Origin: Lacunisphaera sp.
Lineage (GTDB): Bacteria > Verrucomicrobiota > Verrucomicrobiia > Opitutales > Opitutaceae
Assembly: GCA_029945445.1 (NCBI GenBank)
Contig: JAQSCO010000048.1
Span: forward strand, 27,427-91,426
Reading direction: 5' to 3'
DNA: 64,000 nt
Of this stretch, positions 35,504 to 43,762 are shown in pieces. Each line of letters starts with the position of its first letter. The first letter of the stretch is position 1. The position numbers and the translations under genes are program-made. Below the pieces are notes generated by a model. The model was not told the DNA's origin. It did not search any database and saw only the letters and a list, made by a program, of their open reading frames with translations.

Positions 35504-35567
35504 GCCGGCCAGTCAAACGGACGCCGGGCGGCTTGCAAGCCGCGGCCCGGCCGCCCAGCTTTCTCCC

Positions 35568-35981
35568 GTGACCCTCGCGGAGAAACAACGGCAGCTCGTG
35601 GACGATTACCTGATCATCCCCGACCCGCAGGAGCGGCTCGCCGCCGTCGTGGACCACGCCCGCCGCCGCCCGCCGTTGCCCGAGACCGAACGCACCGAGG
35701 ACAACCGCGTCCGGGGCTGCGTCTCCCTGGCGTGGGTGGCCGGCGAGAGGCGCGACGGCCTCTGCCATTTCCGCAGTGACGCCGACTCGCCGCTCGTGCG
35801 CGGCCTGCTCGTGCTGCTCTGCGATTTCTACAGCGGAGCGACGCCCGCCGACGTGGCCGCCACCGAGCCGGCGTTGCTCGAGGAACTCGGCCTCGCGAAG
35901 AACCTCTCCCCCACCCGCCTCAACGGCCTGCGCAGCGTGCGCGCAAAAATCCGTGAATTTGCCGCCGCGCCGGCGACCTGA
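35568..35981 (+). CDS. sufE: SufE family sulfur acceptor
   Basis: SufE accepts sulfur from a cysteine desulfurase for iron-sulfur cluster assembly. From the GTG at 35568 the protein has 137 residues, matching the family's 138 or so. It begins with TLAEKQRQLVDDYLIIPDPQ. The active Cys lies in NRVRGCVSLAWVAGE and the C-terminal helix region is LLEELGLAKNLSPTRLNGLR. An in-frame ATG at 35502 would add 22 residues of unlikely sequence and collide with the divergent gene. No sufS is nearby, so the desulfurase partner is elsewhere. Confidence 0.9.
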   Translation: MTLAEKQRQLVDDYLIIPDPQERLAAVVDHARRRPPLPETERTEDNRVRGCVSLAWVAGERRDGLCHFRSDADSPLVRGLLVLLCDFYSGATPADVAATEPALLEELGLAKNLSPTRLNGLRSVRAKIREFAAAPAT

Positions 35982-36041
35982 TTCCATGTTGCAGGAAACT
36001 TGCGGCCGGTCCGCTCGTCATTAGCCCAACCAGTCACCCCA

Positions 36042-37481
36042 ATGTCCGCCGATCACCATCACCATCCCTGTTGTGGCGTCTCGACCGACCCGCAGGATTA
36101 TTTCCTCACGCGCCGCCAGTTCCTCAACCGCACCGGCATGGGCCTCGGCGCGCTGGGCCTCGCCTCCCTGCTCGATCCGCTGAACCTCGTCGCCGCCCCG
36201 GCGGACGCGAAGACCGTCGTCGCCAATCCCCTTGCGCCGCACGCGCCCCAGTTTCCCGGCAAGGCCAAGGCCGTCATCCATATTTTTGCCCAGGGCGCGC
36301 CGTCGCACGTCGATACCTGGGACCCGAAGCCGATGCTCACGAAGATGAACAACAAGACCATCGGCACCGAGGGCGGCGTCGCGATGGGCTCGCCGTTCAA
36401 GTTCCAGCCCTACGGCAAGTCCGGCATCGAGGTCAGCGAGCTCTTCGCCAGGACCGCGGCGCACGTCGACGACATGGCGGTCATCCGCTCGATGTATACC
36501 GACATCCCGGCGCACGAGGTCGCGACCGTGTTCATGAACACCGGCTCGCTGCGGATCACGAAGCCCAGCCTCGGCGCGTGGACCGTCTACGGCCTCGGCA
36601 GCGAGAACCAGAACCTCCCGGGCTTCATCTCGCTCCGCACCGGCGGCCTGCCGCCCGGCGGCGCCACGAACTACGGCTCGGCCTTCCTCCCCGGCTCCTT
36701 CCAGGGCACCAGCGTCAACACCCAGGCGCAGAACGTGCAGCAGATGATCCAGAACATCCGCAACAATTACGTCTCCAAGGCCGAGCAGCGCCGCCAGCTC
36801 GACTTCATCAACCAGCTCAACTCGCTCCGCGAACAGAACCTGGAAAAGGACGCCGCGCTGGAGGCGCGCCTGCAGTCCTACGAGATCGCCTTCCGCATGC
36901 AGGCCGAGGCCACCGACGTGTTCGACATCAACAAGGAGCCGGCCGACGTCCGCGCCGCCTACGGCAACAGCCAGCCGGGCAAGCAGCTCCTCATCGCCCG
37001 CCGCCTCATCGAGCGCGGCGTGCGCTTTGTCCAGGTCTGGCACACCGGCTGGGACCATCATCAGGACCTCGAGGACCGCATCACCACCAAGGCCGGCGAG
37101 ATCGACCAGCCGCTCGCCGCGCTGATGGCCGACCTCAAGCAGCGCGGCCTGCTCGACTCCACGCTCGTCATCTGGGGCGGCGAGTTCGGCCGCAAGCCGA
37201 CCAAGGACAAGAACGGCGGCGAGAACCCCGGCCGCGACCACAACGCCAAGGCGTTCTCCGTCGTCATGGCCGGCGGCGGCATCAAGGGCGGCATCGTCCA
37301 CGGCGCGACCGACGAGTTCGGCGCCGCCGCGGTGAAGGACAAGGTCCACGTGCACGACCTGCACGCCACGATCCTCCAGTGCATGGGCTTCGACCACAAG
37401 AAGCTCACCTACCGTTTCAACGGCCGCGACTTCCGGCTCACCGACGTGGCCGGCGAGGTCGTCAAACCCATCCTCGCCTGA
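36042..37481 (+). CDS. DUF1501 family protein with Tat signal
   Basis: It has 479 residues. The Tat-type signal has the twin arginines R24-R25 in TRRQFLNRTGMGLGALGLAS. The body is the sulfatase-like DUF1501 domain, with VIHIFAQGAPSHVDTWDPKP near residue 80, QVWHTGWDHHQDLE, and WGGEFGRKPTKDKNGGENPG plus GRDHNAKAFSVVMAGGGIKG. The first ten residues contain a His run and CC. The ATG at 36042 is chosen over an upstream TTG. The PSD1 cytochrome gene follows after two bases. Such pairs are abundant in Planctomycetota and Verrucomicrobiota; the substrate is unknown. Confidence 0.93.
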   Translation: MSADHHHHPCCGVSTDPQDYFLTRRQFLNRTGMGLGALGLASLLDPLNLVAAPADAKTVVANPLAPHAPQFPGKAKAVIHIFAQGAPSHVDTWDPKPMLTKMNNKTIGTEGGVAMGSPFKFQPYGKSGIEVSELFARTAAHVDDMAVIRSMYTDIPAHEVATVFMNTGSLRITKPSLGAWTVYGLGSENQNLPGFISLRTGGLPPGGATNYGSAFLPGSFQGTSVNTQAQNVQQMIQNIRNNYVSKAEQRRQLDFINQLNSLREQNLEKDAALEARLQSYEIAFRMQAEATDVFDINKEPADVRAAYGNSQPGKQLLIARRLIERGVRFVQVWHTGWDHHQDLEDRITTKAGEIDQPLAALMADLKQRGLLDSTLVIWGGEFGRKPTKDKNGGENPGRDHNAKAFSVVMAGGGIKGGIVHGATDEFGAAAVKDKVHVHDLHATILQCMGFDHKKLTYRFNGRDFRLTDVAGEVVKPILA

Positions 37482-37483
37482 CC

Positions 37484-40024
37484 ATGCGCCGCCAGATTCT
37501 TGTGGGAGCGAGCTTGCTCGCGACAGTTATCACCCGCGCCGCCGACCTGGCGCCCGCCGTTGCGCCCGTGGCCGGCATCTCCGCCGCCGACCTGCAGTTC
37601 TTCGAAGCGAAAATCCGCCCCGTCCTCAGCGAGCAGTGCTTCAAGTGCCACAGCCACCAAGCCGATCGTATCAAGGGCAAGCTCATGCTCGATTCGCGCG
37701 ACGCCGTGCTGCTCGGTGGCGTCACCGGCCCGGCCCTCATTTCCGGCAAGCCCGACGACAGCCTCCTCATCCAGGCCATCCGCTACACTGACGAGGACCT
37801 GCGGATGCCACCCGCCGACCACGGCGGCAAATTGACCGACCAGCAGATCGCGGACTTCACCGAGTGGGTGAAGCGGGGCGCGCCCGATCCGCGCGTGCCC
37901 GTCATGGCCGCGAGCGGCAAGGCCTACGGTGGCGTCGGCAAGGCCCACTGGGCCTTCCAACCCGTGAAGAAACCCGACGTGCCCGCCGTCCAGGACGCCG
38001 CCTGGGTCCAGTCGCCCATCGACAACTTCGTCCTCGCGAAGCTCGAGGCCAACGGCCTCCACCCGAACCCGATCGCGGACAAGCGCACGCTCATCCGCCG
38101 CGTGACCTTCGACCTCACCGGCCTGCCGCCGGCCGAGCCCGACATCCAGCGCTTCATCGCCGACGATTCCCCCGGCGCCTACGCCAAGGTCATCGACCGC
38201 CTCCTCGCCTCGCCGGCCTACGGCGAGCACTGGGCCCGCTACTGGCTGGATGTCTCGCGCTACTCCGACACGAAGGGCGACGCCCCGAAGCGCAACGACC
38301 CGCGCTACCCGCACGCGTGGACCTACCGCGACTACGTGATCGACGCCTTCAACACCGACAAGCCCTACAGCCAGTTCATCCTCGAGCAACTCGCCGCCGA
38401 CCGCCTCGTCGTCGAGGACGAGAACAAGGCCAAGGCGAAGAAGGTCGAGGCGCCGCGCGACCGCACCGTGCTCGCCGCCCTCGGCTTCCTCACGCTCGGC
38501 AATCAGTTCGACGGCCGCCGCGACGACGTCATCGCCGACCAGATCGACGTCACCACCAAGGCCTTCCTCGGCCTCACGGTCGCGTGCGCCCGGTGCCACG
38601 ACCACAAGTTCGACCCGATTCCGACCAAGGACTACTATTCGCTCTACGGCGTCTTCGCCAACACCGTCGAGCCGCCGCGCGTCACGGCCGAGCCCACCCT
38701 TTTCTCCAAGATCCCGCAGACGCCCGGGCTGCTCGACTACATGGCCAAGTCCGAGGCGCTCGAGAAGAAGGAAGCCGACCTGCAGGCGCAGTTCCTCGAG
38801 TTCCGCCGCTCGCGCGACCGGGACCCCCAGAAGCGCCGCGCGCTGGTCCGCAACGAGGGCCTGCTGCAGCGCGAGATCGGCGACCTGGAGATGGAGCACC
38901 CCGGCGCACCCGCCCGCGCAAACATCGTCTTCGATGTCCCCCGCTCCCGCGATTATCCCGTCCTCCTCCGCGGCGAGGCGCAGAATAAGGGCGACACCGT
39001 GCCGCGCCGCTTCCTCGAGTGCCTTGCGCCCGACCCCAAGAAACGCCCGGAGTGGAACAAGGGCTCCGGCCGCGTCGACCTCGCCCGGGCCATCGCCGAC
39101 CCGAAGAACCCGCTCACGGCGCGCGTGTTCGTGAACCGGGTGTGGCAGCAGCTTCTCGGCGCCGGCTTTGTCGGCACGCCGGACGACCTCGGCAACATGT
39201 CCTCGCCGCCGCTGAACCCCGAGCTGCTTGACTGGCTCGCGTCGCGCTTCGTCGAGTCCGGCTGGTCCATCAAGCAGCTCCAGCGCACCATCGCGCTGAG
39301 CGGCACCTACCAGGTGGCCGGCACCACGAACCCCGCCGCACTCGCGCTCGATCCCGACAACAAGCTCCTCTGGCGCGCCAACCTCCAGCGCCTCGATTTC
39401 GAGGAGGTCTACGACTCCCTCCTCGCCATCGCTGGCACGCTCGACCGCACGGTCGGCGGGAAGTCCATCATGCCCTCGAGCGATACGTTCGGCACGCGCC
39501 GCTCGCTTTATACTTACATCGACCGCCGCAACCCGCCGGAGCTGCTCACGCAATTCGACTTCCCCAACCCCGACACGCCCTCCGGCAAGCGCTACGAGAC
39601 CACGGTGCCGCAACAGGCGCTCTTCCTGATGAACAGCCCCCTCGTCGTCGAGACCGCGCGCAAGCTCACCCACCGGCCCGAGTTCGCCATGTTTGACACT
39701 GACCGCGACCGCGTCACTTCGCTCTACCTCGCCATCTTCCAGCGGCCCCCGACGGACCAGGAGGTCGAACTGGGCGTCCGTTACGTCCGCGCCAATCCCG
39801 CCGGCAAGGCGCTCGAGGTGGCCGAGCCGCCCGCACTCAAGACCGCCCGTGAAAAAGCCCAGGAGGAGCGCAAGGCCCGGCAGGCCGCCAATAATCCCAA
39901 GATCAAATACGCCGCCGACCAGCGCCCGGTCGGCAGCAACATCATGCCCGCGGGTCCCGAGGACGCGTGGACCAAGCTCGCCCACGCCCTCTTCCAGACC
40001 AACGAGGCGATGTTCGTGAACTGA
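37484..40024 (+). CDS. PSD1-type cytochrome c with DUF1549 and DUF1553 domains
   Basis: It has 846 residues. A signal peptide covers residues 1-20. An N-terminal cytochrome c-like domain has one heme motif, C52-F-K-C55-H56, and a distal RMPPAD Met. DUF1549 follows (TFDLTGLPPAEPDIQRFIAD, RYWLDVSRYSDTKGDAP), with a second CxxCH, C368-A-R-C371-H372, in the family-typical VACARCHDHKFDPI. The C-terminal DUF1553 has FVNRVWQQLLGAGFVGTPDD and VPQQALFLMNSPLVVETARK. The frame is open upstream through the DUF1501 gene, but the ATG at 37484 gives the signal peptide. Probably periplasmic electron transfer or degradation of an unidentified substrate. Confidence 0.93.
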   Translation: MRRQILVGASLLATVITRAADLAPAVAPVAGISAADLQFFEAKIRPVLSEQCFKCHSHQADRIKGKLMLDSRDAVLLGGVTGPALISGKPDDSLLIQAIRYTDEDLRMPPADHGGKLTDQQIADFTEWVKRGAPDPRVPVMAASGKAYGGVGKAHWAFQPVKKPDVPAVQDAAWVQSPIDNFVLAKLEANGLHPNPIADKRTLIRRVTFDLTGLPPAEPDIQRFIADDSPGAYAKVIDRLLASPAYGEHWARYWLDVSRYSDTKGDAPKRNDPRYPHAWTYRDYVIDAFNTDKPYSQFILEQLAADRLVVEDENKAKAKKVEAPRDRTVLAALGFLTLGNQFDGRRDDVIADQIDVTTKAFLGLTVACARCHDHKFDPIPTKDYYSLYGVFANTVEPPRVTAEPTLFSKIPQTPGLLDYMAKSEALEKKEADLQAQFLEFRRSRDRDPQKRRALVRNEGLLQREIGDLEMEHPGAPARANIVFDVPRSRDYPVLLRGEAQNKGDTVPRRFLECLAPDPKKRPEWNKGSGRVDLARAIADPKNPLTARVFVNRVWQQLLGAGFVGTPDDLGNMSSPPLNPELLDWLASRFVESGWSIKQLQRTIALSGTYQVAGTTNPAALALDPDNKLLWRANLQRLDFEEVYDSLLAIAGTLDRTVGGKSIMPSSDTFGTRRSLYTYIDRRNPPELLTQFDFPNPDTPSGKRYETTVPQQALFLMNSPLVVETARKLTHRPEFAMFDTDRDRVTSLYLAIFQRPPTDQEVELGVRYVRANPAGKALEVAEPPALKTAREKAQEERKARQAANNPKIKYAADQRPVGSNIMPAGPEDAWTKLAHALFQTNEAMFVN
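37502..37524. repeat. REP-like palindrome inside the PSD1 signal peptide
   Basis: The sequence GTGGGAGCGAGCTTGCTCGC contains the palindrome GCGAGC-TT-GCTCGC (37508-37521). It matches in form the short extragenic palindromes (REP) common between genes in many bacteria. Here it encodes V7-G-A-S-L-L-A-T14, the hydrophobic core of the signal peptide. Repeat status rests on pattern recognition, since only one copy is visible in the window. Confidence 0.5.
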
Positions 40025-40030
40025 GGGAGG

Positions 40031-40107
40031 CGGTTGAAAGTTGAATGGTGAAAGTTGAAAACTGGGTCAGGTTCGGTCTTTCAACCTTCAACTTTCATCT
40101 TTCAACT
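40031..40107. repeat. Imperfect inverted repeat of GTTGAAA-type units
   Basis: Repeated short words (TTGAAAG, GTTGAA) at 40033-40060 are mirrored by TTTCAACC and CTTTCAACT at 40079-40107, with roughly four in five positions complementary. The centre is about 18 bases. It lies just after the PSD1 stop and could form a long stem that ends transcription. It is AT-richer than its neighbours and resembles an intergenic repeat rather than coding sequence. Confidence 0.6.
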
Positions 40108-40116
40108 GCAGCTCGC

Positions 40117-40953
40117 TTGCACCTCTACGACGCGCACCAGCACTTTCACTTCGACCAGCTTACGCCGCACCGCGCCGCCATCGACGTCGACCTCCGTGCC
40201 ATCGGCCTGAAGGGCGCGGTCGTCAACGGCACCAACACCGAGGAATGGCCGGTCGTCGCCCAGCTGGCCAAGGACTACGCTTGGGTCCGCCCCAGCTTCG
40301 GCATTCACCCGTGGGACGCCGGCAACCGCGCCCCGGACTGGCACGCCGAGCTCAGCACGCAGCTGCTGGCTAACCAGTCCGCCGGCGTCGGCGAGATCGG
40401 CCTCGACCGCTGGCTGCTCGAGCTCAAGCCCGACGATCCGCGCGTCACCGGCCTGCGCGTCGCGCCGCTGGACGAACAGCGCGAGGTCTTCGCCGCGCAG
40501 CTGGTGCTCGCCGCCGAGCTGAACCGCGCCGCGTCCATCCACTGCGTGCAGGCGTGGGGCCCGTTGTTGGACACGCTGCAGGATTCCCCGCGGCCGGCGC
40601 GCGGCTTCCTGCTCCACGGCTACGCCGGCCCGGCCGAGATGATGAAAAGCTTCACCGACCTCGGCGCCTATTACTCGTTCAACCTGCAGCTGCTCGAGCC
40701 GCGCCACGCCGCCCGCCTGAACAATTTCCGCCACATCCCCGCCAAGCGCCTGCTCGTCGAAACCGACGCGCCGACGAAGCCCCCGGCGGGCGCACTCAAC
40801 CGGTTCCCGTTGCCTCTGGCTCCCGACGGCTCACCGGTGAACCATCCGGCCAACATCGCCGTCGCCTACGAGCAGTTGGCGAAACTGCGCAATATCCCCC
40901 TCGAAAGCCTCGCGGCCCAGGTGGAACAGAATTTCAAGAGACTGTTCCTGTAA
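40117..40953 (+). CDS. TatD-family metal-dependent hydrolase
   Basis: Two-metal TIM-barrel hydrolase, with DNase or other phosphoesterase activity in relatives. Metal-site motifs are in order: HQHFHF near the N-terminus, GEIGLDRW (Glu), SIHCVQAWGPL (His), LLHGYAGP (His) and VETDAPTKPP (Asp). From the TTG at 40117 it has 278 residues and begins HLYDAHQHFHFD, like the family. The frame also opens from an ATG at 40045, but those 24 codons lie in the inverted repeat and look non-coding, so I prefer the TTG (moderate certainty). It is convergent with tcdA. Confidence 0.88.
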   Translation: MHLYDAHQHFHFDQLTPHRAAIDVDLRAIGLKGAVVNGTNTEEWPVVAQLAKDYAWVRPSFGIHPWDAGNRAPDWHAELSTQLLANQSAGVGEIGLDRWLLELKPDDPRVTGLRVAPLDEQREVFAAQLVLAAELNRAASIHCVQAWGPLLDTLQDSPRPARGFLLHGYAGPAEMMKSFTDLGAYYSFNLQLLEPRHAARLNNFRHIPAKRLLVETDAPTKPPAGALNRFPLPLAPDGSPVNHPANIAVAYEQLAKLRNIPLESLAAQVEQNFKRLFL

Positions 40954-40984
40954 CCGGCGCGCGGCACGGGTCGTCTTCCCTCCA

Positions 40985-41053
40985 GTCACTCCGGGCTTAG
41001 TCCGACGCCACGCCACACAAATGACTTGATGTCCTGGTTTTGCCTGGAGTGAC
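40985..41053. repeat. Short inverted repeat in the TatD/tcdA convergent gap
   Basis: GTCACTCCGGGC (40985-40996) is complementary, with one mismatch, to GCCTGGAGTGAC (41042-41053). About 45 bases lie between the arms. It sits between two convergent stop codons. It may be a bidirectional terminator or a small mobile palindrome. Confidence 0.55.
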
Positions 41054-41060
41054 GCCTGCC

Positions 41061-41843
41061 TCAGCCGAGCGCCACCTGCCGCACGACCTCGCCCGCCGCC
41101 GCGAATCCGAAGGCGCCGGTAATGAAGACCGCCGTGCCAAAGCCGGTCGCGCAATCCAACCGCAGGCTCGAGCCGGCCTCCGGCTCCGTCGCGCACGTGC
41201 CGTCGGCCCACGGGAAAACCGGGTGCTCCTGCGAAGACACGCACGGGATGCCGTAGTGGTTGCCCTCACCCTTCGCGAAGCCGTAGTCGCGCCGCAGCTT
41301 CTTGCGCACCTGCCGCAGCAGCTCGTCGCCGTGCCCGGCGCCAAAGTCGGTCACGACGATCCGCGTGGCGTCGCGCCTGCCGCCGGCGGAGCCGACGGTG
41401 AGCACGGGCTGGCCGCGCCTGGTGCACTCGGCGATGAGCCGCGCCTTGTTCGACATGAGGTCGATGCAGTCGACCACCCAGGAAAAGCGCGTCGCGAGCA
41501 GTGCGTCCGCCGTGTTCGCCGTGAAATACTCGCTGACCGTCGTGACCGCGCAGCCGGGGTTGATCAGCTTCACGCGCTCGGCGAGCGCCGCGACCTTGGG
41601 CCGGCCGATGTTGCCGTCGAGCGCCGGCAGCTGACGGTTCACATTCGTCAGGCACACGTCGTCGAGATCGATCAGGGTGAGCGCCCCGATGCCGGAGCGC
41701 GCCAGCCCCTCGACCACCCACGAACCGACGCCACCCACGCCCACGACGCAGACGTGTGCCGCGTGCAGCCGCGGCAAGGCCGCCGTGCCGTAGAGCCGGC
41801 CGAGTCCGCCGAAGCGCTGGAGATAATCCTCGGATGCTGTCAT
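41061..41843 (-). CDS. tcdA: tRNA threonylcarbamoyladenosine dehydratase
   Basis: E1-like (ThiF/MoeB fold) enzyme that cyclises the t6A modification at tRNA position 37. It has 260 residues. The Rossmann motif is VVGVGGVGSWVVEGLARSGI, followed by LIDLDDVCLTNVNRQLPALD with the Asp and Arg of the adenylation site, and VDCIDLMSNKARLIAECTRR. A Cys lies in GNHYGIPCVSSQEHPVFPW. The C-terminus, FGFAAAGEVVRQVALG, is typical of TcdA/CsdL. The ATG at 41841-41843 lies within an inverted-repeat element that overlaps the 5' end of the gene. Confidence 0.93.
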   Translation of the reverse strand: MTASEDYLQRFGGLGRLYGTAALPRLHAAHVCVVGVGGVGSWVVEGLARSGIGALTLIDLDDVCLTNVNRQLPALDGNIGRPKVAALAERVKLINPGCAVTTVSEYFTANTADALLATRFSWVVDCIDLMSNKARLIAECTRRGQPVLTVGSAGGRRDATRIVVTDFGAGHGDELLRQVRKKLRRDYGFAKGEGNHYGIPCVSSQEHPVFPWADGTCATEPEAGSSLRLDCATGFGTAVFITGAFGFAAAGEVVRQVALG

Positions 41844-41922
41844 TCCGAGCGTAGCGAAGAATCCGCGAGCCCAACCGCAAGCGAATATGCTGCTGGATCC
41901 TGCGCAGCGCCCGGGATGACAG
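41837..41922. repeat. Inverted-repeat element overlapping the tcdA start
   Basis: The arms CTGTCATTCC (41837-41846) and GGGATGACAG (41913-41922) pair with one mismatch. Inside are GCGTAGCGAAGAATCC and GGATCCTGCGCAGCGCC, the AGCGAAGGATC type seen in widespread intergenic repeats of several phyla. The tcdA start ATG and its first two codons lie in one arm, so the element supplies the translation start region. Confidence 0.65.
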
Positions 41923-42091
41923 GAGGCGCGTTCCGCCGCCCTCCGTTCGCCCCGCCACTCATTTTTTGCCAAAAGCTTCGCATGTTTGTCTTATTAGCCG
42001 GCGGTGTAAGTGCGTTGCCTACCCGTGCTGAACGCCCCGGGGACGGGAATGGCCTTCTGGTGCGGCCCCGGCAGGCGTAGGATGCGCCACC

Positions 42092-43735
42092 ATGAAAAGC
42101 CAGCTTCACCTCCAGGGCAAACGCGGCGTCGAGCTCCTGCACGACCCGCTCCTCAACAAGGGCACCGCCTTCACCGCGGCGGAACGCGACGCCCTCGGCC
42201 TGCGCGGCCTCCTGCCGCCCAGCATCGCCACCCAGGAGCAGCAGCTGGAGCGCGTGCTCGGCAACATCCGGCGCAAGATCGCCGACCTCGAGAAATACAT
42301 CTACCTCATCTCGCTGCAGGAGCGGAACGAGAACCTGTTCTATCGCGTGGTCACGGAGCACCTCGATGAGATGATGCCACTCATCTACACGCCCACCGTC
42401 GGTCTCGCCTGCCAGAAATACGCCCTCATCTTCCGTCGCACGCGCGGGCTCTACATCTCGCTGGAGGACCGCGGCCATGTGAAGCAAATCCTGCAGAACT
42501 GGCCGCACGCCGACGTGCGCATGATCGTCATCACCGACGGCGAACGCATCCTCGGGCTCGGCGACCTCGGCGCCAACGGCATGGGCATCCCCGTCGGCAA
42601 GCTCTCGCTCTACACCGCCTGCGCCGGCATCCCGCCCGCCCAGTGCCTGCCCATCATGCTCGATGTCGGCACGAACAACCCGGCCCTCCTCGCGGACCCG
42701 CTTTACCTCGGCCTTCCCCGGAAGCGCCTCCCCGGCGTGGCTTACGACAACCTCGTCGGCGAGTTCGTCGCCGCCGTGCAGGAGCTCTTCCCGCGCGCCT
42801 GCATCCAGTTCGAGGACTTCGGCAATGCCAATGCCTTCCGGCTCCTCCACCACTACCGCGACAAGGTCTGCACCTTCAACGACGACATCCAGGGCACCGC
42901 GGGCGTCACCCTTTCCGGCCTTTGCTCGTCGCTCCGCCTGACCGGTGGCCAGCTCGCGGACCAGCGCATCCTCTTCCTCGGCGCCGGCGAGGCCGGCATC
43001 GGCATCGGCGACCTGATCGTCGAGGCGCTCAAGGCCGAGGGCGTGCCCGAGGCCGTCGCACGCCAACAGTGCTGGTTCGTCGACTCCAAGGGCCTCGTGG
43101 TCAAGAGCCGCACCGACCTCGTGGAGCACAAACTCCGCTTCGCCCACGACCACGCGCCGGTCGCCACGTTGCTTGAGGCCGTCGAGACGCTCAAGCCCAC
43201 CGCGCTCGTCGGCGTGTCCGGCATGACGTCGGGCTTCACCGAGCCCGTGGTCCGCGCCATGGCGAAACTGAACCAGCGCCCGATCGTCTTTGCGCTCTCC
43301 AATCCGACCTCGAAGGCCGAGTGCACCGCGGAACAGGCCTACACCTGGTCCGACGGCCGAGCCATCTTCGCCAGCGGCAGCCCGTTCGCACCCGTGACGC
43401 TCAACGGCGTCACCCATGTGCCCGGCCAGGGCAACAACAGCTATATCTTCCCCGGCGTCGGCCTCGGCGTCATCGCCACCGAGTCCTCGCGCGTGACGGA
43501 CGAGATGTTCCTCGTCGCCGCGCAGACCCTCGCGAGCCTCGTGACCGACGGCGACCTGGCGCTCGGGCGGGTTTATCCCGACCTCAAGCGCATCCGCGAG
43601 GTCTCGATGGCCATCGCCTTCGCGGTGGCGGAGGTCGTGTTCAAGCACGGGCTCACCCGCATGCAGCGCCCGGCCGACCTCAAGGCCCACATCGCCGCGG
43701 TGATGTTCGACCCCAAGTATCCGCACTACGTCTGA
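42092..43735 (+). CDS. maeA: Malic enzyme (oxidative decarboxylating malate dehydrogenase)
   Basis: Converts malate to pyruvate and CO2 with NAD(P) reduction. It has 547 residues, the long form. N-terminal domain: LLNKGTAFTAAERDALGLRG, and the Tyr-containing motif VGLACQKYALIFRRTRGLY. Active-site and metal region: VITDGERILGLGDLGANGMG and FEDFGNANAF...TFNDDIQGTAGVTLSG. NAD domain: ILFLGAGEAGIGIGDLIV. C-terminus: FALSNPTSKAECTAEQAYTW and GQGNNSYIFPGVGLG. ATG at 42092. NAD preference is assumed from similarity to the E. coli maeA type, not shown. Confidence 0.95.
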   Translation: MKSQLHLQGKRGVELLHDPLLNKGTAFTAAERDALGLRGLLPPSIATQEQQLERVLGNIRRKIADLEKYIYLISLQERNENLFYRVVTEHLDEMMPLIYTPTVGLACQKYALIFRRTRGLYISLEDRGHVKQILQNWPHADVRMIVITDGERILGLGDLGANGMGIPVGKLSLYTACAGIPPAQCLPIMLDVGTNNPALLADPLYLGLPRKRLPGVAYDNLVGEFVAAVQELFPRACIQFEDFGNANAFRLLHHYRDKVCTFNDDIQGTAGVTLSGLCSSLRLTGGQLADQRILFLGAGEAGIGIGDLIVEALKAEGVPEAVARQQCWFVDSKGLVVKSRTDLVEHKLRFAHDHAPVATLLEAVETLKPTALVGVSGMTSGFTEPVVRAMAKLNQRPIVFALSNPTSKAECTAEQAYTWSDGRAIFASGSPFAPVTLNGVTHVPGQGNNSYIFPGVGLGVIATESSRVTDEMFLVAAQTLASLVTDGDLALGRVYPDLKRIREVSMAIAFAVAEVVFKHGLTRMQRPADLKAHIAAVMFDPKYPHYV

Positions 43736-43738
43736 ACC

Positions 43739-43762
43739 CCGGCCTCCGCCGGCCGTTATTTT
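43739..43762. terminator. Possible terminator between convergent maeA and serine hydrolase genes
   Basis: CCGGC-CTCC-GCCGG (43739-43752) is followed on the plus strand by CCGTTATTTTC. The stem is short and overlaps the stop of the opposite gene. It is the only terminator-like structure in the 20-base convergent gap. Confidence 0.4.

Noticed and set aside
36021..39985. Long minus-strand frames opposite the DUF1501 and PSD1 genes
   Set aside because: Shadows of well-supported plus-strand genes with heme motifs and a Tat signal.
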